Part shown: one piece after another, positions 1 through 6,382 of the stretch
Layout: each line of letters opens with the position of its first letter
Numbering within the stretch: the stretch's first letter is position 1
Origin: Sphingobium sp. YR768
GTDB taxonomy: Bacteria; Pseudomonadota; Alphaproteobacteria; Sphingomonadales; Sphingomonadaceae
Reading direction: 5' to 3'
Assembly: GCF_900111125.1 (NCBI RefSeq)
Contig: NZ_FOGE01000040.1
Coordinates: forward strand, 1 to 32,603
Length of the DNA: 32,603 bases
Notes under the pieces: model-generated
Databases searched by the model: none
What the model saw: the letters and a program-made list of their open reading frames with translations, nothing else
What the model was told of the DNA's origin: nothing
Position numbers and translations under genes: made by a program

Positions 1-2
1 TC

Positions 3-200
3 GCCTATTATGACAACCATCGTCCGCATTCACGCCTTGCAGGGAAAACCCCAGGCGAGGCATATGGGCAAATCGGCGCTTCAAATCCTGGGGGGGGGGC
101 ATGCCCTCCAGGATTTGATCACCCAAATGGCGGCATCAACAACAACCAGGATGAGCTTAACTTAACCGCCAACCTGTCAAAGAAGGCGAGCCCACCTCAC
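3..200 (+). pseudogene. Integrase-core transposase, C-terminal fragment (IS3-like)
   Basis: The window opens inside a reading frame (third frame) whose start, AYYDNHRPHSRLAGKTPGEA, is the typical end of a DDE integrase-core transposase of the IS3 OrfB kind: Y-N-x-x-R-P-H-S followed by a T-P-x-E-A/Y segment. It continues with a Gly-rich stretch and an NLTANLSKK tail. The N-terminal catalytic core lies outside the window. The frame stays open to about 590 by chance. The IS3-derived part probably ends at 190-205, where the truncated minus-strand IS66 gene begins to look like its family. The exact junction cannot be placed by eye. The assignment as an integrase-core tail is firm; the IS3 subgroup is not. 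Confidence 0.65.
81..118. repeat. Strong hairpin with a ten-guanine tract
   Basis: TCAAATCCTGG (81-91) is perfectly complementary to CCAGGATTTGA (108-118). Inside lie a run of ten G (90-99) and a CCC (104-106) that can extend the stem. It lies within the transposase tail and is read there as Gly/Pro-rich sequence. The G tract is a likely slippage site. Confidence 0.7.
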
Positions 201-479
201 AAACATCGGTTCAGCATGGCTGGTGGCCTGACCTGCTTCCAACGCATAGCGCAGCTCCCGGCGCCACGTGTAGAGCAGCGACGTGCGAATGTCGTGCTGG
301 CGGGAGAACTCGGCGATGTTCCCGCAACGCGCCATCTCCCCGACTATCGCCAGCTTCTGCTCCAGCGTCCAGATCCGTCGCCGACCTGCCATGCTGCCGA
401 GCACCTCAGGGCGGCGGACAGGCTCCAGACTAACTACAGTGCGGGTGTCCAGTGCGCTCGTAAGGCTGTGGGCTTCCAT
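177..479 (-). pseudogene. tnpA: IS66 TnpA (Orf1) remnant, 3'-truncated
   Basis: A minus-strand frame encodes the helix-turn-helix protein of IS66-type elements: RRRIWTLEQKLAIVGEM, then an AEFSRQHDI recognition region and the SLLYTWRREL signature. This protein is the first gene of the IS66 tnpA-tnpB-tnpC set and is needed for transposition. Family likeness ends at MFVR near 205, after which a foreign tail of a few residues runs to a stop at 177, so the 3' part and all of tnpB/tnpC are missing. ATG at 479 is preferred over an in-frame TTG at 500. Its upstream terminal repeat is intact at 517-539. It is a different subtype from the plus-strand TnpA at 593. Confidence 0.75.
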
Positions 480-516
480 ACCGCCCAACGTCTGCCTCAA
501 TCACCACGCCGTGCAA

Positions 517-539
517 GGTCGGTAGAAAACACCGCTTAC
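517..539 (-). repeat. Left terminal inverted repeat of the minus-strand IS66 remnant
   Basis: Read on the minus strand from 539, the sequence is GTAAGCGGTGTTTTCTACCG followed by ACC. It begins with the GTAAGC end typical of IS66-family elements and lies about 38 bases upstream of the remnant tnpA start. It marks the outer end of an element that pointed left. Confidence 0.75.
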
Positions 540-592
540 CTTGTTGCCGGCACCGGAATAGGAAAGCTCGCGGCCTTTGAGGAGGCGTGAGC

Positions 593-985
593 ATGGACTT
601 CGAGCAGTCAAACGATCCTCGTATGGGCGGTCGCGGAGATGGCGGAGCGCTTGTACGGGTGGAGCGGCGTCGGAACTGGAGCGACGAGGAGAAGTTGGCG
701 ATCCTGAAGGAGACGACGGTACTTGGCGTCGTCATATCGGCCGTGGCCCGGCGGCATGGGATAGGCACAGGCCAGCTTTACACTTGGCGTAAGCAACTGC
801 TCTGCGGAGCGATGGCAGGCTTCGTGCCGGTCGAACTGGCATCGTCTTCGCCGACGGCCAAAGCTCGGGAAGCTGGGCGGATTGAGGTTCGAGGGCGGTG
901 CGGCCTGACGGTGTTGGTTGATGCCGAGGTCGATCGGGCCGCCCTGAAACAGGTGCTCGATGTCCTGCGGGAGCTGGATCATTGA
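593..985 (+). CDS. tnpA: IS66 transposition protein TnpA (Orf1)
   Basis: A small DNA-binding accessory protein of IS66 elements. A helix-turn-helix region (RRRNWSDEEKLAILKE, then VARRHGIGTGQLYTWRKQL) occupies about residues 25-70. The C-terminal part, with GRIEVRGRCGLTVLVD followed by a helix ending ELDH, is typical of the subgroup. ATG at 593 is chosen because GAGGAGG (579-585) lies seven bases upstream; GTG at 587 is an in-frame alternative. Its stop overlaps the next start in TTGA at 982-985, implying translational coupling with tnpB. The promoter region is unclear because the left end of the element is missing. Confidence 0.88.
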   Translation: MDFEQSNDPRMGGRGDGGALVRVERRRNWSDEEKLAILKETTVLGVVISAVARRHGIGTGQLYTWRKQLLCGAMAGFVPVELASSSPTAKAREAGRIEVRGRCGLTVLVDAEVDRAALKQVLDVLRELDH

Positions 986-1338
986 GCCTGGCGTTCCCGC
1001 CTTCGACGAAAATCTATCTGTCGCTGGCGCCGTGCGACATGCGCAAGGGGTTTGATGGGCTGTCGGCGCAGGTGCGCAATATTCTTCAGCTTGATCCCTT
1101 CTCGGGGGCGGTTTTCCTGTTCCGCGGGAAAAGGGGCGACAGGTTGAAGGCCTTGGTCTGGGACGGGTCCGGGCTATGCGTGTATGCGAAGCGTCTCGAG
1201 CGCGGGAAGTTCGTGTGGCCTCGTGCTCATAAGGGCGCGCTCCGCCTGTCGGCAGCCCAGATGGCGATGCTGGTTGAAGGGCTGAACTGGAAGCAAGCGA
1301 TCGTCCACGACGAGGTGATCACGCCGAGGCTCGCATAG
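982..1338 (+). CDS. tnpB: IS66 accessory protein TnpB (Orf2)
   Basis: The second IS66 gene, about 118 aa, the usual length. The family hallmark is CDMRKGFDGLSAQV near residues 18-31. It is followed by FLFRGKRGDRLKALVWDGSG and GLCVYAKRLERGKFVWP, which align with the conserved body of TnpB. Its biochemical role is not well defined, but it is required together with TnpA and TnpC. The start is probably TTG at 982, which overlaps the TnpA stop; no better start with a Shine-Dalgarno site is present. It appears intact. Confidence 0.9.
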   Translation: MSLAFPPSTKIYLSLAPCDMRKGFDGLSAQVRNILQLDPFSGAVFLFRGKRGDRLKALVWDGSGLCVYAKRLERGKFVWPRAHKGALRLSAAQMAMLVEGLNWKQAIVHDEVITPRLA

Positions 1339-1405
1339 CCAAAAAGATCAGGAAAACCGCCATTTCATGTAGGATTTACCGTGGGCTTTGGCTATTATCG
1401 GCGGC

Positions 1406-2959
1406 ATGCGGTTCGCCCTTGATCGCCTTCCCACAGACCCTGTCCTCCTGCAGAAAATGCTCCTGGAAATGGCCGATGTCATGGAGCAGGAGCGGGCCGA
1501 ACTGACGGCGGCGCAAGCCACCGTCAAAGCCCAGACCTTGCGGATCGAAAAGCTCGAGCATCGTGTCGCGCGGCTGCTGCGCGTCCAGTTCGGCCGCAGC
1601 TCCAAGAAAATGGATATCGCCCAGCTGCGGCTGATGTTCGAGGAGGTCGAAGCCCCGGAACCGGCAAACGATGAGGTGTCGGCGCCGCCCGTGATGAAAT
1701 CGGCCCGCAAATCCGGCGGCCGCGTTCCGCTTCCCGCACACTTCTCGCGTCAGACCGTTGATCATCAGCCCGGCCCGTGCAGTGCCGGTTGTAATGGACC
1801 GTCAGTGCAGATCGACGAGGCCGTCACTGAGGTTCTCGACTATGTCCCTGCACGCTTCCGCGTCATCCGCCATGTCCGGCCCAGGCTGGCGTGCCGATCC
1901 TGCGAACAGATCCGACAAGCGCCCGCTGTCGATCTGCCGCTGCCCAAGGTGATGGCGAGCAGCGCCCTGCTGGCCCACCTCGTCGTCAATCGCTTTGTCG
2001 ATCACCAGCCCTGGCACCGGCAGTCGGTAATCTTCCACCGCGTTGGGCTTCACATTGATCGGGATGCGATGAGCCGCTGGGCGCGAAAACTGGCGGGGCT
2101 GCTGGCGCCGCTGGGCGAGCGGTTGTTCGCCTATATCCGGAAAGCCGCCAAAATCCATGGGGACGACACGCCGGTCACGTTTTTGGGCAATGGTGACGGC
2201 AGCCGGACCGGGCACTTCTGGGTGTATCTGCGCGATGATCGTTCAAGCGGTGACATGAGCCCGCCTGCCGTAGCCTTCCGCTTCAGCGCCGATCGTGGCG
2301 GAGCGCATCCGGCAGAACATCTCGCCGGCTATCAGGGGTATCTCCAGGCGGACGGTTTTGCGGGCTATAACGCGCTTTACCGCGCCCCCAAAACCAAGGC
2401 GCCCAGGGACATCGTCGAAGTAGGATGCTGGAGCCACGCGCGCAGGAAATTTACCGACATACTGGAAAAAAGCCCGTCACCGATCGCGGCGGAGGCGGTC
2501 GTGCGGATCGCCGAACTCTTCGCCATCGAGCGCGATATCAAGGGTGCGCCACCCGATGAGCGGAAACGCATCCGCCAGATCAAGGCGGTGCCGAAGCTGG
2601 AGGCTTTGCGCGTCTGGCTCGAAACACAGAACCGAGGCCTGTCTTCCGACAGCAATCTGGCGCGTGCGTGTCGCTATCCGCTCAACCGCTGGCAGGCCAT
2701 GATCCGCTACTGCGACGACGGTCGGCTCGAGATCAGCAACAATCTTGTGGAAAACGCCCTGCGCGGGGTCGCGCTCGGGCGTCGGAACTGGATGTTCGTC
2801 GGCTCCATGAAAGGGGGACAAGCGGCGGCGCTCTTCTACTCCCTGGCCGGCACATGCCGGCTCAACGGCGTCGAGCCCGAGGCGTGGTTCACCGACGTCA
2901 TCGAGCGCATCGGCAACTACCCGATCAATCAGATCGATGACTTTTTACCCTGGAGATGA
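1406..2959 (+). CDS. tnpC: IS66 family transposase TnpC
   Basis: The DDE transposase of the element, about 517 aa, full length for the family. It starts with a coiled-coil leucine-zipper region (MEQERAELTAAQATVKAQTL onward) and an FGRSSKKMD motif. A Cys-rich zinc-binding segment follows (C-S-A-G-C, later C-R-S-C). Catalytic landmarks are GDDTPV (2159-2173), LQADGFAGYN and the C-terminal NNLVENALRGVALGRRNW with the third acidic residue. It ends with the short IS66 C-terminal domain (ALFYSLAGTCRLNGVEPEAW). ATG at 1406 and TTG at 1388 are both in frame. The stop overlaps ATG at 2956, linking it to the passenger gene. No frameshift was seen, so the protein should be functional although the element lacks its left end. 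Confidence 0.92.
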   Translation: MRFALDRLPTDPVLLQKMLLEMADVMEQERAELTAAQATVKAQTLRIEKLEHRVARLLRVQFGRSSKKMDIAQLRLMFEEVEAPEPANDEVSAPPVMKSARKSGGRVPLPAHFSRQTVDHQPGPCSAGCNGPSVQIDEAVTEVLDYVPARFRVIRHVRPRLACRSCEQIRQAPAVDLPLPKVMASSALLAHLVVNRFVDHQPWHRQSVIFHRVGLHIDRDAMSRWARKLAGLLAPLGERLFAYIRKAAKIHGDDTPVTFLGNGDGSRTGHFWVYLRDDRSSGDMSPPAVAFRFSADRGGAHPAEHLAGYQGYLQADGFAGYNALYRAPKTKAPRDIVEVGCWSHARRKFTDILEKSPSPIAAEAVVRIAELFAIERDIKGAPPDERKRIRQIKAVPKLEALRVWLETQNRGLSSDSNLARACRYPLNRWQAMIRYCDDGRLEISNNLVENALRGVALGRRNWMFVGSMKGGQAAALFYSLAGTCRLNGVEPEAWFTDVIERIGNYPINQIDDFLPWR

Positions 2960-2997
2960 CAGGCATCAAAGCTGAGCAGCGATCTGGAGAAGGCTAC

Positions 2998-3396
2998 GTG
3001 AGCAACAGCACTATCGTGCGGATGAAGATTACGCTGGACGATGTGACACCGGCCGTGAGCCGAACGCTGGAGGTGCCGCTCAATATCCGCCTCGACCGTC
3101 TGCACACCGTCATCCAGACCGCCTTCTCGTGGACGGACTCTCATCTGTGGGAAATGCGCTTCGGGCAGACCGGCTTCGGCATCCCTGATCCTGAATATGG
3201 CTTCGACGGGCCGCTCGACGCCCGTAAGGCCACTCTCGCCCAGGTCCTGGCGGATACGAGGCGCAGGACCTTCCGATATCTCTACGACTTTGGCGACGAC
3301 CATGATCCCAACGCCCAGCCCGATATCCCCCTGATCGAGGCAAGGCTGGAAGCGCTCGCGAAAAAATGGGCGCCGCGGACACGCCGCAAAGCCTGA
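2998..3396 (+). CDS. pRiA4b ORF-3-like IS66 passenger protein, internally deleted
   Basis: The protein begins SNSTIVRMKITLDDV and contains SRTLEVPLNIRLDRLHTVIQ and HLWEMRFG, then a YLYDFGDD motif. These belong to the plasmid pRiA4b ORF-3 family, which often travels in IS66 and related elements; its function is unknown. Family members normally have about 50-60 residues after YDFGDD, including a W-x-H start and a Cys/Pro/Gly-rich segment, before a final DPN...RALDALARRW tail. Here YDFGDD runs directly into HDPNAQPDIPLIEARLEALA, so an in-frame deletion is likely. GTG at 2998 has GGAGAAGG just upstream; ATG at 2956, overlapping the tnpC stop, is the alternative. Confidence 0.7.
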   Translation: MSNSTIVRMKITLDDVTPAVSRTLEVPLNIRLDRLHTVIQTAFSWTDSHLWEMRFGQTGFGIPDPEYGFDGPLDARKATLAQVLADTRRRTFRYLYDFGDDHDPNAQPDIPLIEARLEALAKKWAPRTRRKA

Positions 3397-3399
3397 CAG

Positions 3400-3432
3400 G
3401 CCGCGTCAACACCGCCTTCCGTCGGCGCTTAC
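3400..3432. repeat. Right terminal inverted repeat of the plus-strand IS66
   Basis: The reverse complement from 3432 begins GTAAGCGCCGACGGAAGGCG, matching IS66-type ends. It lies 36 bases after the passenger stop. The IS5 remnant stop codon lies four bases beyond, at 3436. Confidence 0.7.
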
Positions 3433-3435
3433 ATA

Positions 3436-3931
3436 TCATGCTGGAACGGAAAGAATATTCATCGTGCGCTTGAGGTTGTAGGCAATGGCGGTGAGGCGGA
3501 CTTGGACGGCGGCCCTTCGACTACGCTCAGGAGAGCCTTTGGCGAGACCTCGCCATCGCATTCGGCGCAGGCCGTAGCATCGCTTCCATGTCCCGAAAAT
3601 CTTCTCGACGCGGGCGCGCACCCGATGGATCGGTTGATTCCATTCATGCAGCTTACGGAGCGTTTCAGCTTCGTCGCGGCCCCACATGCCGGTGGCGACG
3701 ATCCGGGGAATGCCGCCCTTTGCCAGCACGGCACCACAAAAGTGATTGCCGCGATAGGCGCTGTCGGCAAACACCTCACCGGGATTGTCGGGCAAGGCAT
3801 CGGGACCTGCTTTGCCGTCATTGATATTGGCCGATGTAATCGACACTTCCTCGACCAACGCGGTATCGGCATCGGCGCCAACGTGGGCCTTGAGGCCGTG
3901 AACGGCCCGCTTTCCTTTGTGTTTTACCTAG
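3436..3931 (-). pseudogene. IS5-family transposase, 5'-truncated, with 9-codon insertion
   Basis: Minus-strand C-terminal part of an IS5-type DDE transposase. From the 5' side it reads KHKGKRAVHGLKAHVGADAD, then ITSANINDG, EVFADSAYRG (second catalytic Asp), PRIVATGMWGRDE, and VEKIFGTWKRCYGLRRMRW (catalytic Glu and the R/K-rich C1 region), ending TAIAYNLKRTMNIL. A TAG lies in frame just upstream near 3931, and the N-terminal third including the first catalytic Asp is absent, so it is inactive. Between GLAK and AVQVRL nine extra residues (GSPERSRRA) are present; they correspond to 3511-3537. The right end of the IS66 element lies only four bases from its stop. Confidence 0.8.
3511..3537. repeat. 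27-bp in-frame insertion containing CCTTCGACTACGCTCAGG
   Basis: The 27 bases encode nine residues that interrupt an otherwise contiguous conserved stretch of the IS5 transposase. The core CCTTCGACTACGCTCAGG resembles short dispersed extragenic repeats common in sphingomonads and other GC-rich proteobacteria (CCTTCGACnnnnCTCAGG type). That resemblance is from memory; the insertion itself is inferred from family knowledge. Confidence 0.45.
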
Positions 3932-4120
3932 ATGCACGGGCAGCTTACCGCCGCATTTACTGAAGATGTCGAGGCGCTGACCGCGATAGAGCGTCTGGTT
4001 TCCGCGACTTGCGCAGATGATATGTTCGAAATATCCCTCGCGTCCGACCGGGCCGGCATCGCCATGCGCCGATGGCTCTGGAAACGCGCGTCGGGACAGT
4101 CATCCACCATGACAAGCTGA
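3932..4120 (+). pseudogene. Rieske-type ring-hydroxylating oxygenase, C-terminal stub
   Basis: The frame encodes FTEDVEALTAIERLV..., then FEISLASDRAGIAMRRWLWK. This resembles the extreme C-terminus of Rieske oxygenase alpha subunits of the vanillate O-demethylase/phthalate dioxygenase type: a D-x-x-x-L/I-E-x-x-x helix, then D-x-x-x-x-x-x-R-R. The Rieske cluster and mononuclear iron domains are missing and an in-frame TAG stands just upstream at the IS5 junction, so this is the end of a gene whose front was lost when IS elements inserted. Its stop lies nine bases before the start of the hydrolase at 4130, so the two probably shared an operon. The assignment rests on a short segment and is moderate. 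Confidence 0.45.
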
Positions 4121-4129
4121 GAGGTGCCC

Positions 4130-5191
4130 ATGCATATCACCCGCCGCGACACGATCAGGAGCGTCATGATGGCAGCCATGCTTGCGCCTCTGGCTCGCCC
4201 GACATCCCTGCTGGCGGCTACATCCGCCGCCGATCGCGCGTTCATTCTGGAAACGGTCACGCCGGAACTTCGGCCCTTCGCAGCGCGGATGCTGGATGGC
4301 GCCGGCTATCCTCCCATTGGCCCTGACAATCTGGCCATCGCCCGCAAGACGCCACCACCCGTCTCACCGATCCCCGTGACGGTCCCGGTCCAGAAGCGCA
4401 TCATCCCCGGATCGAAGGGGCAACCCGACGTCACCATCTATATTCTGAACGCAAAGCCCGGCCAGAAGCGCCCTGCGTTGCTGCATACGCACGGCGGCGG
4501 CTTCATCATCGGATCGGCGGAAGCATCGATAGCAGAGCTTCAGAAACTATGCCTTGCGCTGGATTGCACGGCCATCACGGTCGAATATCGGCTTGCCCCG
4601 GAAACAACCTACGCCGGATCGCTGGAGGATAATTATGCGGGTCTGAAATGGCTGTACGACCATGCCGACGAAGTGGGCGCGGAACCCGCCCGGATCGCTC
4701 TGGTCGGTGAAAGCGCGGGCGGGGGTCACGCCGCCCTGCTGGCCATCGCGGCGCGCGATCGTGGCGAGATCCCGATCGCTTTCCAGTGCCTGATCTATCC
4801 GATGCTGGATGATCGCACGGGCACCAGCCGCCCCGTCGCCAGGCATCAGGGCACATTGATCTGGACCCCATATAGCAACAGGTTCGGCTGGAAATCCTTC
4901 CTTGGCGTAGAACCCGGCGGTTCCACCGCGCCGAAGGGAGCGGTTCCCGCCCGCTTGCAGAATTTCAAAGGTCTGGCCCCGGCTTTCATCGGCGTGGGGT
5001 CCATAGATTTGTTCTTCGATGAGGATGTCGAATATGCGCGCCGCCTGGGCGATGCGGGGGTGCCGGTGGAGCTGCTGGTGCTTCCCGGCGCATTCCATGG
5101 ATTCGATGTTCTCACGCCCGACAGCCTGATCGCGAAACAGTTCAACGAGGCGAAAGTCCTGGCGCTGAAACGCGGACTGGGGATTTCATGA
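4130..5191 (+). CDS. Exported alpha/beta hydrolase (HSL-type esterase)
   Basis: A 353-residue esterase/lipase of the hormone-sensitive-lipase family. The oxyanion-hole motif HGGG begins at residue 121, the nucleophile is Ser195 in G-E-S-A-G-G, and Asp293 (SIDLFFDED) and His323 (FHGFD) complete the triad. The N-terminus ITRRDTIR followed by a hydrophobic stretch ending LLAATS looks like a Tat signal peptide, so the enzyme is probably periplasmic. ATG at 4130 is preferred over GTG at 4124 because GAGAGG (4119-4124) lies five bases upstream. It follows a Rieske oxygenase stub by nine bases, suggesting it once served an aromatic or ester substrate route. The natural ester is unknown. Confidence 0.85.
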   Translation: MHITRRDTIRSVMMAAMLAPLARPTSLLAATSAADRAFILETVTPELRPFAARMLDGAGYPPIGPDNLAIARKTPPPVSPIPVTVPVQKRIIPGSKGQPDVTIYILNAKPGQKRPALLHTHGGGFIIGSAEASIAELQKLCLALDCTAITVEYRLAPETTYAGSLEDNYAGLKWLYDHADEVGAEPARIALVGESAGGGHAALLAIAARDRGEIPIAFQCLIYPMLDDRTGTSRPVARHQGTLIWTPYSNRFGWKSFLGVEPGGSTAPKGAVPARLQNFKGLAPAFIGVGSIDLFFDEDVEYARRLGDAGVPVELLVLPGAFHGFDVLTPDSLIAKQFNEAKVLALKRGLGIS

Positions 5192-5284
5192 CAATATTTC
5201 TGCGCGGTTTTTCCGGATAGCGCATCGTCGAAGGGGAGAGGCGGGCACTGATTTCCTGCGCGCGCCCCTACCCCCTGCCCTATC

Positions 5285-6089
5285 TTATTCCTCGCCCGTT
5301 GCCTGCGCCGGCAGAGCCTTTTCCGGTGTCGTGCCCAGCCCGGAAAATGGAGTCAACCGGACCTTGAACCGGGTTTCGGTGCTGCTCGTGCGATAGAGTG
5401 CCATGGGTTTCCCGAATTCGCTCCAGGCCGTGTCGCCGCCAATGCCCCATTGCGCTGCGTCGATCAGCAAGGTGCCATGGTCGTGCGGCTTTATGTCGCT
5501 GGACTTCCATGTTCCCGGCTTGCGTCGGTCGAGGTCCGCATAGGGGAAGGCCAGCGCGTTCATCATCAGCGCCTGGTCGCCCTGCACGCGCAGCCCATGG
5601 CCGCCGCCCGACAGCTCCATCCAGCGGACATCGACCTTGTTCCCGGTTTCCTGCGGCCGGATATAATCATGGTTCTGCGCTGCCAGCTTGCCGCGCCACA
5701 GCCCGATCGGGGCGGACGTCTTGCGGTCGACATAGCTTTCATGCGGGCCGCGTCCATACCATTCCACCATGTCGAGGTCGGTCGGCAGATCGAACGCCAG
5801 CCCGATGCGGAAGGGCGGCGGCAGATCCTGTTTCAGGGGGGTGAAGCTGCTGTCCACGCCGACCGATCCATCACCCACCATGGTGTAACGCACCGTGAAG
5901 CGCGCCGCGCCGTCGCGCAGTGCATAGTCGTCGCGGGTACTGTAGGCGACGCCGATTAGGACATTATGTTCGATGGGGCCGGTACCGAATGTGCCCGACA
6001 GGTCGCCGCGATAGATGCGCGTCTTGTAATCATTGCCCCGTGTCATGGCGATCGTGACGGTGCCGTTACCGGTCGCCAGATTATAGCCG
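5285..6089 (-). pseudogene. LacZ-type beta-galactosidase, C-terminal remnant
   Basis: About 265 residues of the C-terminal beta-sandwich (small-chain) domain of GH2 beta-galactosidases. Diagnostic is MVEWYGRGPHESYVDRK, then IGLWRGKLAAQNHDYIRPQE, GNKVDVRWMEL, and a C-terminal HGTLLIDAAQWGIGGDTAW. The catalytic TIM barrel with both glutamates is missing: coding sequence likeness stops at about FGGYNLATGNGTV, where it meets an IS3 fragment read on the other strand. The frame continues to 6226 through the IS sequence, but that part is not beta-galactosidase. The gene points the same way as manD, so it was probably part of the glycoside locus before the insertion. It cannot be catalytic. Confidence 0.8.
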
Positions 6090-6292
6090 CCGAACGAGGC
6101 CTTCGTGGAAAGCTTCAACGGTCGGCTGCGCGATGAATGCTGAACACACACTGGTTCTTGTCTTTGGACGACGCCAAGAGCAGGATCGAAGCGTGGCGGA
6201 AGGATTTCAACGAGACCCGACCTCACACATCCCTGGTGTTCATGACGCCAGCCGAATTTGCTTCATCGGCCGGGGTTAACACCGGCCGATGA
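6090..6292 (+). pseudogene. IS3-family OrfB fragment with frameshift
   Basis: On the plus strand PNEAFVESFNGRLRDEC (6090-6140) and LNTHWFLSLDDAKSRIEAWR onward (6140-6292) are consecutive pieces of an IS3 OrfB C-terminus. They include the catalytic Glu in ESFNG and the N-E-T-R-P-H-T-S-L motif, ending at a natural TGA. Family members read RDECLNTHWF in one frame. Here one base is missing after GATGAATGC, so the next codon becomes TGA. The element also lacks everything upstream. It abuts the beta-galactosidase remnant at about 6090. Confidence 0.82.
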
Positions 6293-6382
6293 AATGCCGG
6301 ATCTGTCATTCTGGCCGCTGGCAGAACGGGGACAGGGTCAGGCCGATCGGTGGTCGGGCCGCCCCGCCTACAGAAACCTATA

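Larger units (their letters stand above)
540..3432 (+). mobile_element. IS66-family element, left end lost, with passenger gene
   Basis: The element carries tnpA, tnpB, tnpC and a passenger gene in overlapping order. The right end is recognisable: the minus strand read from 3432 starts GTAAGCGCCGACGGAAGGCG, an IS66-type terminus. No matching GTAAGC terminus is present on the plus strand between 200 and 593. Instead the end of a second, oppositely oriented IS66 abuts at 539. The element has therefore lost its left end, and the expected 8-bp target duplication cannot be checked. Confidence 0.8.
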
